Source of the DNA: Burkholderiales bacterium
Lineage (GTDB): Bacteria > Pseudomonadota > Gammaproteobacteria > Burkholderiales > Burkholderiaceae
Reading direction: 5' to 3'
Assembly (NCBI GenBank): GCA_947372535.1
Contig: CANBUA010000049.1
Location: 1 to 20,316 of the forward strand
DNA length: 20,316 nucleotides
Shown here piece after piece: positions 8,030-16,594 of the stretch (positions are counted from its first letter, which is position 1; every line of letters starts with the position of its first letter). The position numbers were made by a program, and so were the translations under genes. The notes beneath the pieces are model-generated. The model made no database searches, was not told where the DNA came from, and saw only the letters and a list, made by a program, of their open reading frames with translations.

Positions 8030-8180
8030 GTTGCACATTTGGTGGTCGCAAACGACAGGATCGCCCCTTCGCCTTGCTACGATGTGAGTCTTCAGTGGGG
8101 ACGCCTTGCCCTGGCCTTGTGTGGGGCCGGATGTGCGTTGATTCGAGGGTTCGGAAGTGAAGCAAATGAAGGGAAATGCC
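8030..8180 (+). promoter_or_regulatory. Gap of about 150 bases before the third methyltransferase; possible internal promoter
   Basis: This is the longest non-coding stretch in the window if the methyltransferase starts at ATG 8181. A TACGAT at 8078-8083 resembles a -10 box, but no good -35 sequence lies 16-18 bases upstream. I see no terminator with a T-run. Together with the 89-base gap after the gene, it sets the methyltransferase apart from its neighbours. Confidence 0.25.
8169..8174 (+). promoter_or_regulatory. Ribosome binding site of the third methyltransferase
   Basis: AAGGGA lies six bases before ATG 8181 and favours this start. In-frame GTG 8157 and ATG 8166 are possible earlier starts, the latter with a weaker GGAAG eight bases upstream. 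Confidence 0.5.
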
Positions 8181-9011
8181 ATGGCCAGCAATGTCGACCC
8201 CAAGGTCGTGGAAGACTTCGGCCGCGAGTGGCAGGCGTTCAACCACGAAACCATGGACAGCGATGGCCTGGCCAAGGCTTTCGATCAGTACTTCGGCATC
8301 TTTCCCTTCCAGCAATTGCCCGAGGGCGCGACCGGTTTCGACATGGGTTGCGGCAGCGGCCGATGGGCCAGGATGCTGGCGCCACGGGTGGGCCATCTCC
8401 ATTGCATCGACCCCAGCCCCCTCGCGCTGGAACAGGCCAAAAAGAACCTGGCGCAACTGCCCAACTGCTCCTTCGAGTGCGCACCGGTGTCGGATGTGGC
8501 CTTGCCCGATCAGAGCCAGGACTTCGGCTATTGCCTGGGCGTGTTGCACCACATCCCGGATACCGAAGCCGGCGTGCAATCCTGCACCCGCAAGCTCAAG
8601 AGCGGGGCGCCGTTCCTGTTGTATCTCTACTATCGGTTTGACAACCGCCCCTTCTGGTTCAAGGCGCTGTGGCAGGTGTCAGACCTGATCCGTCGCTTCG
8701 TGTGCCAGTTGCCTTTTTCGATCAAGCGGCCGGTGTGCGAGTTGATCGCGCTGACGGTCTACCTGCCGCTGGCGCGCCTGGCCTGGCTGTTCGAAAAGGT
8801 CGGGTTCAACGTGGACGCCTTTCCCCTGGCGGACTACCGAAGCAAGTCCTACTACTTCATGCGGACTGACGCGCTGGACCGCTTCGGGACCAGCCTTGAA
8901 AAACGCTTCACGCGCAAGGAAATGCTCGACATGATGACGCGCGCCGGCCTGACCGATGTGCGCTTCAGCGAAGGCGCACCGTACTGGGTGGCTGTCGGCT
9001 TCAAGAAGTGA
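8181..9011 (+). CDS. Class I SAM-dependent methyltransferase
   Basis: A 276-residue protein. The N-terminus DPKVVEDFGREWQAF is common in methyltransferases of surface-polysaccharide clusters. GFDMGCGSGRWARML (residues 52-66) is SAM motif I, LHCIDPSPLALEQAKKN is motif II, and FGYCLGVLHHIPDTEAGV is the motif around the acidic/His post-core region. The second half (KRPVCELIALTVYLPLARLAWL) is hydrophobic and may form a membrane-facing helix or a lid over a lipid-linked substrate. GC-rich codon use agrees with the genes around it and not with the two methyltransferases at 4174-5727. The gene stands between gaps of 151 and 89 bases, which is unusual in this tightly packed cluster. The target is unknown; a sugar hydroxyl is likely. 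The start could instead be GTG 8157 or ATG 8166. Confidence 0.9.
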   Translation: MASNVDPKVVEDFGREWQAFNHETMDSDGLAKAFDQYFGIFPFQQLPEGATGFDMGCGSGRWARMLAPRVGHLHCIDPSPLALEQAKKNLAQLPNCSFECAPVSDVALPDQSQDFGYCLGVLHHIPDTEAGVQSCTRKLKSGAPFLLYLYYRFDNRPFWFKALWQVSDLIRRFVCQLPFSIKRPVCELIALTVYLPLARLAWLFEKVGFNVDAFPLADYRSKSYYFMRTDALDRFGTSLEKRFTRKEMLDMMTRAGLTDVRFSEGAPYWVAVGFKK

Positions 9012-9100
9012 GCAGCGGCTTTTCGCGGGCTCATGTTGTTGTCTGAACAAACTCTCTTGGGCCTGGGCGACCGGGTTGTTGCCGGGGCTGGTGGTCGCTG

Positions 9101-10165
9101 ATGATCAAGGTGTTGGGTCTGTCCTTGTATGGATCGCTGGCGGCCAGCACGCGCTATCGTTTGTCGCAGTATGTGGAGCCCCTTCGCCAGCGTGGCATCG
9201 AGATGGACATCGTCGGCCTGCTGGACAACGATTACCTGAAGGCTTCGTTCCAGGGCCAGCGCTATCCCCGGCACAAGGTGGCCGGCAGCTACCTGCGTCG
9301 TCTGGGCGAGCTGACCGGGCAAGGCCGTTATGACGTGGCCATGGTGCACGTTGAGCTCTTCCCCCTGTTGCCCGGCATCATCGAATCGCGGCTGTTGCGC
9401 ATCCCCTTTGTTTACGACTTCGACGACGCCTTCTTCCTGAAGTATCGCGATCCGCGCTTCGGGCTGTTGAGCAAGGTGCTGAAGAACAAGTTCGACCCCA
9501 TCGTGGCCAGGGCGGCGGCGGTCACCGCCGGCAACCGCTACCTGGCCGAATACGCCTCGCGCTGGAACAACAAGGTGAGCCTGCTGCCCACGGTGGTGGA
9601 TGTGGATCGCTATCAGGTCAACCCGTCTCGCAAATCGGAAGGCGTGTTCACGGTGGGCTGGATCGGGTCGCCTTCTACCTCCGTGTACCTGTCCACCTTG
9701 GCGGAGCCCTTGAGCCGCCTGGCGCAGGGCGGCCCCGTGCGCTTCGTGGTGGTGGGGGGCAAGGCGCCCGCCATCGAAGGGGTCGACGTGCAGGAAGTGC
9801 CTTGGAGCGAAGACACGGAAATCGATCTGATCAACACCTTCGATGTGGGGGTGATGCCCTTGTTCGATGACGAATGGGCGCGTGGCAAGTGTGCGTTCAA
9901 GCTGATCCAGTACATGGCCTGCGGCGTGCCCGTGGTGGCCTCCGCCGTGGGCACCAACATTGACGTGGTCACGCCGCAGTGCGGCCTGCTGGTGAACCAG
10001 TCGGACGAATGGGTGGCTGGCTTGTCGCTGCTGCGCGACCAGCCCGATCTGCGCCAGCGCATGGGGCAGGCCGCCAGGCGCCGTGTCGAAACCGACTATT
10101 CGCTGCAAAGTGCGGCGCCCATCCTGGCCGATGTGATCCACCAGGTGGCTCACGCCAGGCCTTGA
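9101..10165 (+). CDS. GT4-like glycosyltransferase
   Basis: A 354-residue GT-B type enzyme. YDFDDAFF (residues 105-112) and the N-terminal SLYGSLAASTRYRLSQYVEPL are typical of a GT4 subfamily found in exopolysaccharide clusters. VGWIGSPSTSVYL opens the nucleotide-sugar domain. ARGKCAFKLIQYMACGVPVV (from residue 260) is the subfamily's version of the donor-binding motif, with Gln270 where many GT4 enzymes have Glu. It probably adds one sugar during repeat-unit assembly. ATG 9101 is used, 89 bases after the preceding stop; the upstream ribosome binding site is weak. The gap before it shows no clear terminator or promoter. The gene is followed after 24 bases by the amidotransferase. Confidence 0.9.
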   Translation: MIKVLGLSLYGSLAASTRYRLSQYVEPLRQRGIEMDIVGLLDNDYLKASFQGQRYPRHKVAGSYLRRLGELTGQGRYDVAMVHVELFPLLPGIIESRLLRIPFVYDFDDAFFLKYRDPRFGLLSKVLKNKFDPIVARAAAVTAGNRYLAEYASRWNNKVSLLPTVVDVDRYQVNPSRKSEGVFTVGWIGSPSTSVYLSTLAEPLSRLAQGGPVRFVVVGGKAPAIEGVDVQEVPWSEDTEIDLINTFDVGVMPLFDDEWARGKCAFKLIQYMACGVPVVASAVGTNIDVVTPQCGLLVNQSDEWVAGLSLLRDQPDLRQRMGQAARRRVETDYSLQSAAPILADVIHQVAHARP

Positions 10166-10189
10166 CGGCGCAGCCCGGGAGCAACGTTC

Positions 10190-12202
10190 ATGTGTGGCAT
10201 CACCGGATTCATGCGGCCTCCGACGCAGCCCGCCCAGCAGTGCCTGGCGGAACTGCAGGCCATGACACGCAGCCTGCATCACCGCGGGCCCGATGACGAA
10301 GGGCATTGGGTGGACGCCGACGCCGGCATCGCCCTGGGCCATCGCCGCCTGGCCATCATCGACCTGAGCGCCGCCGGACATCAACCCATGGCCTCGCCCA
10401 GTGGCCGCTGGATGATGGTGTTCAACGGCGAGATCTACAACCACCTGGATTTGCGTGAGGCCCTGGCCAAGGCCGGTGCGGCGCCCACCTGGCGCGGCCA
10501 TTCGGATACCGAGACCCTGCTGGCCGGCTTCGAGCACTGGGGCGTGGAGGGCACGCTGCAGCGCACGGTGGGCATGTTCGCCATCGCCCTGTGGGACCGC
10601 CAGGACCGCACCCTTCATCTGGCCCGCGACCGCTTTGGCGAGAAGCCTTTGTATTACGGGTGGACAGGCGCCGGGCGCCAGGCCTTCGTGTTCGGCAGCG
10701 AGCTCAAGGCCCTGCGCGCTCATCCCGGCTTTGACAACCCGGTCAGCCGCGAAGCCCTGTCGCTGTACCTGCGCTACACCCACGTGCCGGCGCCGCACAC
10801 CCTCCATGAGGGCCTGTTCAAGCTGGAGCCTGGTTGCCTGCTGAGCTTGCAGGCCGGGCAGGTTCAGCCTTGGACCGCAGTTTGCCGCCCGGGCCTGCCC
10901 ATGCCGGCCGGTGTGGCCATGCAGCGCTGGTGGCAGCTCCAGGATGTGGTCCGCCAATCGGTGGCCCAGCCCTTCGAGCGCGAGGGCGAAGCGCTGGATG
11001 CGCTGGAGTCGGTCCTGGGCCGAGCGGTCAGCCAGCAATCCCTGGCGGATGTGCCGCTGGGGGCCTTCCTGTCGGGCGGCATCGATTCCACCGCCATCGT
11101 GGCCCTGATGCAGCAGCAAGCCAGCCGACCGGTCCGCACCTTCACCGTGGGCTTCGACGAAGAGGGCTACGACGAATCGGCCCACGCGGCAGCCGTGGCC
11201 AGGCACCTGGGCACCGACCACACGGAGCTGCGCGTACAGGCCGACGATGCGCGCAACCTGATCCCCCAATTGCCCCGGATGTACGACGAGCCCTTTGCCG
11301 ACTCGTCGCAGATCCCCACCCACCTGGTGTGCAAGGCGGCGCGCGCCCATGTCACCGTGGCGCTGTCAGGCGATGCGGGCGATGAAATGTTTGGCGGCTA
11401 CAACCGCTATGTCTGGGGTGGCCGCATCTGGTCCAAGGTGGGGGGCTGGCCCGCGGCCGGCAGACAAGCCCTGGCCTGGTCACTGCAGCACGCGCCTCTG
11501 GATGCCCTGGCGCCCTTGGGGCGACACCTGGGTGTGCTGCATCTGGTCGAAAAGCTGCGCAAGACGGGCCGGGCCCTGGACCATGCAGCCAACGCAGACA
11601 TCCTGTATCGCAATCTGCTGACCGAATGGACGGACGCCCGCAGCCTGGTGGTGTGGCCGCAGGGCGAACCCCTCCGACCCGCCTGGGAAGGCCTGCTGGA
11701 CGATGCCTTGCCGGCCGAGTTGACCCAGCCCGTGCCACGCTGGATCTACCTGGACACTCTTGGCTACATGGTGGATGACATCCTGTGCAAGGTGGACCGC
11801 GCCGCCATGGCCGCCAGCCTGGAAACCCGCGTGCCCTTCCTGGATCACCGCGTGGCCGAAGTGGCCTGGCGCCTGCCCATGCACATGCGGGTGCGCGATG
11901 GCGAAGGCAAATGGGCCCTGCGCCAACTGGTGTACCGGCATGTGCCCCGCGAGCTGATGGAGCGGCCCAAGGCCGGCTTCCGCTTGCCCCTGGGCGGCTG
12001 GCTGCGTGGCCCCTTGAAAGGCTGGGTGGACGATCTGATCGACCCGTCTCGTCTGCGCCGCGAGGGCTACATCCACCCGGAGCGTGTGCAGCGGATCTGG
12101 CAAGAGCATCTGACCGGCAAGCACGATCACACTGCCGCCTTGTGGACGGTGCTGATGTTCCAGGCCTGGCTGGCTGAATCGTCGCCCGGGGCGCAGCCGT
12201 GA
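10190..12202 (+). CDS. asnB: AsnB-type glutamine-hydrolysing amidotransferase (asparagine synthetase family)
   Basis: A 670-residue two-domain enzyme. The N-terminal class II glutaminase begins MCGITGF, so Cys2 is available as nucleophile after Met removal. FNGEIYNH, HSDTETLL and FAIALWDRQDRTLHLARDRFGEKPLYYG are further glutaminase motifs. The C-terminal synthetase domain has the ATP PP-loop SGGIDS at residues 295-300 and a later SGDAGDEMFGGYNRY segment. Ammonia released from glutamine is used to amidate an ATP-activated carboxylate. In polysaccharide clusters such enzymes commonly amidate uronic acids or other acidic sugars rather than make asparagine; that role here is inference from context. 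ATG 10190 has GGGAGC upstream. The stop overlaps the next start (GTGA). Confidence 0.92.
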   Translation: MCGITGFMRPPTQPAQQCLAELQAMTRSLHHRGPDDEGHWVDADAGIALGHRRLAIIDLSAAGHQPMASPSGRWMMVFNGEIYNHLDLREALAKAGAAPTWRGHSDTETLLAGFEHWGVEGTLQRTVGMFAIALWDRQDRTLHLARDRFGEKPLYYGWTGAGRQAFVFGSELKALRAHPGFDNPVSREALSLYLRYTHVPAPHTLHEGLFKLEPGCLLSLQAGQVQPWTAVCRPGLPMPAGVAMQRWWQLQDVVRQSVAQPFEREGEALDALESVLGRAVSQQSLADVPLGAFLSGGIDSTAIVALMQQQASRPVRTFTVGFDEEGYDESAHAAAVARHLGTDHTELRVQADDARNLIPQLPRMYDEPFADSSQIPTHLVCKAARAHVTVALSGDAGDEMFGGYNRYVWGGRIWSKVGGWPAAGRQALAWSLQHAPLDALAPLGRHLGVLHLVEKLRKTGRALDHAANADILYRNLLTEWTDARSLVVWPQGEPLRPAWEGLLDDALPAELTQPVPRWIYLDTLGYMVDDILCKVDRAAMAASLETRVPFLDHRVAEVAWRLPMHMRVRDGEGKWALRQLVYRHVPRELMERPKAGFRLPLGGWLRGPLKGWVDDLIDPSRLRREGYIHPERVQRIWQEHLTGKHDHTAALWTVLMFQAWLAESSPGAQP

Positions 12203-13521
12203 ACAAGCGCATGCTGGTGGCACTGGGCGGAGACCAGCTGGGCAAGTGGTTGCCCGTGTGCATCGCGGCGGCCTTGCCCGATTGGGAGTTCCGCTTTGTC
12301 GGCCAACTGTGGACCGACGGCCACCACGCCCGCCGCAGCGGCCATGTGCCTCGCCATTGGGGCTGGAGGCCATCCCGCGCCCCGGCCTTCGCGCCCGACC
12401 GCAACCTGTCAGATCTGCAATACCGGGGCATACCGTGGCGCCGGACGGGCGCCGCGCCCCGGCGCGCTCTCGGTGAGTTGCAAGCGCTGTTGACGAGCAC
12501 CCTGCGCGAATTCCAGCCCAACGCAGCCCTGTACCTGAATGCCGAGTCGGCGATGGGGCACCTGACGTGTCTGGCCGCCCGCCAGGCAGGCATCCCGGCC
12601 GTCGGGCTGCAGACGGTGTTCACACCGCGGCGCATGCTGGTTCACACATCGGGGGATCAATGGGGCCGCGCGGTTCAGGTTGAACTGGATGCGGCTGGGC
12701 CTCGGTCTGGAGGGCTGGCACGCCCGGATGACCCTGACCTGGATGCCGCCGCCAGTGCGGCAGGCCAGCAGGCGGTGGCCCTGCGCCAGGAACGCCGCCT
12801 GCGCTGGACGGCCTGGGGCGAGCGCCTGGGGCGGACCGCACTGGGCTTGCCCTCGCTGGATGAGGTGGGATACGGGCTCAGGCAACTGCCCGGGGTCCGT
12901 CCCGCGCAAGCCGTGCGCCAGTTGAAGGGCGTTCAGGTGATGACGGCCCCGGTCCAGGGTGCCGCCGTGTTGCTCCTGCATCGCCCCGTGCTCGGCGACA
13001 GCCAGACGGATTGGACGGATCTGATCCAGTTTGCCTTGCAAGCCATCCCTGCAAGCTGGCCATTGGTGCTGCGCATCCATCCCGACGAGGCACCTTTGGA
13101 CTGGCCGGCACCCTTGTGCACAGCCTTGCGTCAACGGTGCCAGGTGTGGCTGTCCCAGCCTGGCGTGGGGCCGGACCTGGTCGACGTGTTGCGGCCCGCC
13201 CGCGCCGCGCTGACGCTGATGTCGTCGGCCGGGGTGCATGCCTTGAAGCTGGGTGTGCCCACCTTGGCCTTGGCGCAGGCTTATTTCGTGGGTGCAGGGC
13301 TGGCCGAGCCACTGGATCTGGGCCATCCCCAGGCCCTGGCGCAGCGGCTGGAACAGGGTGGCTTGCCGCCGCCTGATCCCGCTCGCGTGAAGCGCTTCGT
13401 GGCCGACATCGAGACCCACTGGACGGCGCCGTGCCCGGCCTGGTCGCCCGAAGTCGTGCCCGCGACGGCACTGGCCGAGATGGTCCTGAGCCGCCTGCAG
13501 GAATGGAGCGTGGCACGATGA
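12199..13521 (+). CDS. Capsule polysaccharide synthesis-like protein (KpsC/KpsS-related GT-B fold), function uncertain
   Basis: A 440-residue soluble protein that I place only tentatively. The C-terminal half has VLRIHPDE (His294-Pro295) followed by LTLMSSAGVHALKLGVPTLA (from about residue 339) and AQAYFVGAGLAEPLDLG. This order (HP, then a Ser-Ser/Ala-Gly-x-His/Glu-Ala-Leu helix cap, then a Tyr-rich loop) resembles the capsule synthesis family that includes the Kdo transferases KpsC and KpsS. The N-terminal half (MLVALGGDQLGKWLP, then a basic Trp- and Arg-rich region, then NAESAMGHLTCLAARQAGIP) is less recognisable. The start GTG 12199 overlaps the amidotransferase stop by four bases; ATG 12211 is an alternative. 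An unrelated glycosyltransferase or a nucleotide-sugar epimerase-like GT-B protein cannot be ruled out. It is the first gene of the run of four-base overlaps. Confidence 0.6.
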   Translation: MNKRMLVALGGDQLGKWLPVCIAAALPDWEFRFVGQLWTDGHHARRSGHVPRHWGWRPSRAPAFAPDRNLSDLQYRGIPWRRTGAAPRRALGELQALLTSTLREFQPNAALYLNAESAMGHLTCLAARQAGIPAVGLQTVFTPRRMLVHTSGDQWGRAVQVELDAAGPRSGGLARPDDPDLDAAASAAGQQAVALRQERRLRWTAWGERLGRTALGLPSLDEVGYGLRQLPGVRPAQAVRQLKGVQVMTAPVQGAAVLLLHRPVLGDSQTDWTDLIQFALQAIPASWPLVLRIHPDEAPLDWPAPLCTALRQRCQVWLSQPGVGPDLVDVLRPARAALTLMSSAGVHALKLGVPTLALAQAYFVGAGLAEPLDLGHPQALAQRLEQGGLPPPDPARVKRFVADIETHWTAPCPAWSPEVVPATALAEMVLSRLQEWSVAR

Positions 13522-15575
13522 ACCGCATGCGCCCGCCTGCCTGGGCCCCAACGGCTTATCGGCCCGACATCGATGGCCTGCGTGGCCTGGCCATCCTGTT
13601 GGTCGTGGTGTTTCACGCCTTCCCTCAATGGATGAGGGCCGGCTTCATCGGGGTCGACATCTTCTTCGTCATCTCTGGCTACCTGATCACGGGCATCCTG
13701 CTCAAGGAGGCGGGGCAGGGCGGTTTCCATCCGATCGCGTTTTACGCCAGGCGGGCGCTGAGGCTGTTCCCGGCGCTGGCGCTGGTTGGCGCGGCCGTGC
13801 TGGTCGTGGGGGCGCTCACGCTCCTGGCCAGTGAGTACACCCAGGTGGCGCGCTATGGCGTGGCCAGCACCTTGTTCAGCTCCAACCTGTTGTCCTGGCT
13901 CGATTCGGACAACTATTTCTCGCCGCGGGCCGAAGACAAGCCTTTGTTGCACCTGTGGTCGCTGGGGGTGGAGGAGCAGTTCTACCTGGCCTGGCCCTGG
14001 ATGCTGGCCATGGTGTGGCGCTTCCAGCCGGGTGGCCGCACCTGGGGCGGGTTGTGGGTGCTGTCGCTGGCGGCCACGCTGGGCTGGACGGCATGGTCGC
14101 CTCATTCCGCGTTCTATTCACCGGTGCCGCGCTTTCTGGAGTTGTTCAGCGGCGCCTTGCTGGCTGTGGGGCAGGCGTCGTCATGGCCTGGCCTGGCCGG
14201 GCGCCGACCCGCCATGGCGCTGGCCGGGGTGGCCTTGATGCTGCTGTCCCTCGGCCTCATCCACGACAAGCTGGTCTGGCCTGGGGCCTGGGTGCTCTTG
14301 CCTGTGACAGCGACCTGCTGCCTGATCGCATCCGGCCCGGACACCTGGCTGCATCGCCGGGTGCTTCAGCATCCTGCTTGCGTGGGGTTGGGGCTGATCA
14401 GCTACCCGCTCTACCTCTGGCACTGGCCCGTGTTGAGCTTCACCCACATCCTCCATCCTGGAGGGTTGAGCGGCGTGACGCGGATGGCCTGCATCCTGGT
14501 CGCCCTGGCGCTGGCCTGGTTGACCTACCGCCTGCTGGAGACACCCATCCGCACGCGAGGGCGGGCCGGTCAAAGCGCCGGTGTCCCCGCAAGAAGCCTG
14601 CTGCTGGGGTGTGGTCTGGCCATGGCTGGTGTGGGCCTGGTCAGTGGGGTCGTCTGGCGCGGCCAGGGGCTGCCGGCCCGTGTGCCCTGGATGTTGGGGA
14701 TGGACAAGAACCTCGATCGGATCCCGCCCCAGGCCGCGGCGGCCGCCCATGCCTGCGCGGCGCCGGTGCCTTCATCCCTGCGATGCTGGGGCGGCGAGCA
14801 TCCCACCGTCCTGGTGATGGGCGACAGCCACGGCGCGGCCCTGGCACCGGGGCTGTTCGATGCGCTGAGCGCCAGTGGCGGGTCCTGGACCCTGGCATAC
14901 AGGGCCAAGTCCGTGGGCGGGTGCGTGCCCCTGCGCGGCGTGCAGACCTATGACCGCCACGGCATTGCACGGCACTGCAGAGAAGACAACGACCAGGTGT
15001 ATGAATGGGCGCTGCACGATCCGGATGTGAAGTCGGTGGTCCTGGTGGGGCGCTGGGCCACGCGCGTGGGGACAGGCGTGGGGTTCGGTGCCGTCGAGGG
15101 AGATGACATCCGCGCAACCTACCGGTTCGAAGCGGATCAGGCCGACGAGCGCGATTTCAACCGTGCCTACCAGCGGGGCCTGGCGAAGACGTTTCAAGAC
15201 GTGAAGGCCGCCGGCAAGCAGTTGGTGTTTGTGCATCAGGTGCCCGAGTTCGGCTTCTTCCCGCCGTTTTGTGCCGATCGCCCGGTGTGGGTCTGGCGCT
15301 GGCAGGAGGCGCCTCACCAATGCACGCTCCCGAGTCAGCTGGTCGATGATCGGCAGGCGCTGTATCGTGACCTCACCCGGCAGGTGATGTCGGCACACCC
15401 CGGTGTCGTCGAGGTCGACCCGGTGCCCGCATTTTGCGCAAAGGGCCTGTGCAAAATGAAGGACGAGCACCTGGGTTACCTGTACCGCGATGATGATCAC
15501 ATCAACCGACAAGGGGCGCGCGTGGTGGGTGCACGCATCGTCGGGCCGCTCAAGGCTGGTGGGAGCACGCCATGA
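13518..15575 (+). CDS. OafA/YrhL-type membrane acyltransferase with C-terminal SGNH domain
   Basis: A 685-residue inner-membrane O-acyltransferase, probably O-acetylating the glycan. The acyltransferase-3 membrane domain opens with YRPDIDGLRGLAILLVVVFH, whose His and Arg are typical of the active site. It continues with GFIGVDIFFVISGYLI, RRALRLFPAL, HLWSLGVEEQFYLAWPW and SYPLYLWHWP, and has about ten helices. An extra membrane helix near residues 360-380 leads to a periplasmic SGNH hydrolase-like domain. There GDSH has Ser437 as nucleophile, and DDDHIN supplies the Asp658/His661 pair. This is the OafA arrangement: acetyl groups cross the membrane and are passed to the polymer outside. ATG 13518 overlaps the previous stop (ATGA). 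An upstream in-frame start at 13431 would lie inside the preceding gene and is not favoured. Confidence 0.94.
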   Translation: MNRMRPPAWAPTAYRPDIDGLRGLAILLVVVFHAFPQWMRAGFIGVDIFFVISGYLITGILLKEAGQGGFHPIAFYARRALRLFPALALVGAAVLVVGALTLLASEYTQVARYGVASTLFSSNLLSWLDSDNYFSPRAEDKPLLHLWSLGVEEQFYLAWPWMLAMVWRFQPGGRTWGGLWVLSLAATLGWTAWSPHSAFYSPVPRFLELFSGALLAVGQASSWPGLAGRRPAMALAGVALMLLSLGLIHDKLVWPGAWVLLPVTATCCLIASGPDTWLHRRVLQHPACVGLGLISYPLYLWHWPVLSFTHILHPGGLSGVTRMACILVALALAWLTYRLLETPIRTRGRAGQSAGVPARSLLLGCGLAMAGVGLVSGVVWRGQGLPARVPWMLGMDKNLDRIPPQAAAAAHACAAPVPSSLRCWGGEHPTVLVMGDSHGAALAPGLFDALSASGGSWTLAYRAKSVGGCVPLRGVQTYDRHGIARHCREDNDQVYEWALHDPDVKSVVLVGRWATRVGTGVGFGAVEGDDIRATYRFEADQADERDFNRAYQRGLAKTFQDVKAAGKQLVFVHQVPEFGFFPPFCADRPVWVWRWQEAPHQCTLPSQLVDDRQALYRDLTRQVMSAHPGVVEVDPVPAFCAKGLCKMKDEHLGYLYRDDDHINRQGARVVGARIVGPLKAGGSTP

Positions 15576-16594
15576 AGGCCCTGGTGCTCAACGACACCCG
15601 ATTCACCGGCCACCTGGGCTGCCAGCTGGTCATGCAGCGCATGGCGGCTGCTTGTGCCGAGTCAGGCATCCACATCGTGGCTTCGCTGCCTGTGTCCGAC
15701 AGCCTGCCGCAGTCCTTGCACAAACTTCTGCCCGGCGTGGACCTGGTCATCATCAATGGCGAAGGCACCCTGCATCACGATGCGCCCGAAGCCAGGCTGC
15801 TGGCCGAAGCCGCGCTGCAGATCCGGCTGCAGGGCCGCCGGCTGGCCCTGATCAACACGGTCTGGCAGGCCAATGCCTCGCTGGGGGCGCTGTTGCAATC
15901 GTGCGAGGTGGTCGCGGCCAGAGAGTCGCACAGCGTGGCGGAGCTGGCTCAGGCTGGACAAGTGGCGATGTGGGTGCCGGACCTGGTCCTGGGCACGCCT
16001 CCCGTGGATCTGTTCGGCCCGATGGATGCGGGCGTCGACGCATCGGCGCCGCCCGTGGTGATCGATGATGTGCGCCTGGAGGCCTCGCGCGCCCTGCAGG
16101 CCTACGCCCAGTCCAGGTCCTTGCGCTTCCTGTCCATGGGGGTGACGTCCAGAACCACCCGATCCGGATTCATGCGCTGGTGGCGGCATGGCCGGCCACT
16201 GGCCTGGCCCAGGCAGATGGGCCGGGATCAACTGCCCCATTTGTCTCGGGCCGGCATCGTGATCACCGGACGCTTCCATGGCATCTGCCTGGCCATCCTG
16301 GCGGGGCGACCCTTTGTGGCGCTGGCCTCGAACACCCACAAGGTCGAAGGCCTGCTGGCCGACGCCAGGCTCGGCCCGGCGGGACGATTGCTGGCCGACC
16401 CTCCGACGGACCCGGTCGGCCGCGACGCCTGGTTCGACAACGCTCTCCACGACATGCGCCAGCACCTGGCCCAGCCCGGCGCACGCGCGGCCTACCAGGC
16501 TGCCTGTGATGCCTACCTGAGCCTGGCCCGTCAGCGCCAATCCGAACTCTTTGCCAGGCTGGGCCACCCGCTTGAGGCCAGGGTGCAAGCATGA
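15572..16594 (+). CDS. Polysaccharide pyruvyl transferase family protein
   Basis: A 340-residue cytoplasmic protein. LVIINGEGTLHHD (residues 58-70) and ITGRFHGICLAILAGRPFVAL (His236) followed by NTHKVEGLL are the two most conserved regions of the pyruvyl transferase family. That family transfers pyruvate from phosphoenolpyruvate to a sugar as a ketal and includes CsaB and the Gum/Wca pyruvyl transferases. The C-terminal tail is helical and charged. The product would be acidic, adding to the effect of other decorations in the cluster. ATG 15572 overlaps the acyltransferase stop (ATGA) and has GGGAG at 15561-15565, six bases upstream. Family membership is firm; some members are sugar-binding or glycosyltransferase-like with other substrates, so the reaction is not certain. 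Confidence 0.88.
   Translation: MKALVLNDTRFTGHLGCQLVMQRMAAACAESGIHIVASLPVSDSLPQSLHKLLPGVDLVIINGEGTLHHDAPEARLLAEAALQIRLQGRRLALINTVWQANASLGALLQSCEVVAARESHSVAELAQAGQVAMWVPDLVLGTPPVDLFGPMDAGVDASAPPVVIDDVRLEASRALQAYAQSRSLRFLSMGVTSRTTRSGFMRWWRHGRPLAWPRQMGRDQLPHLSRAGIVITGRFHGICLAILAGRPFVALASNTHKVEGLLADARLGPAGRLLADPPTDPVGRDAWFDNALHDMRQHLAQPGARAAYQAACDAYLSLARQRQSELFARLGHPLEARVQA

Noticed and set aside
8852..11350. An 832-codon open frame on the minus strand
   Set aside because: It lies opposite the glycosyltransferase and AsnB genes, both of which have clear family motifs. Its translation is rich in His, Gln, Arg and Gly with no recognisable domain, as expected for the antisense of GC-rich genes.
13431..13517. 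Upstream in-frame start extending the acyltransferase by 29 residues
   Set aside because: It lies inside the preceding gene, and ATG 13518 gives both the ATGA overlap seen for its neighbours and the standard family N-terminus.
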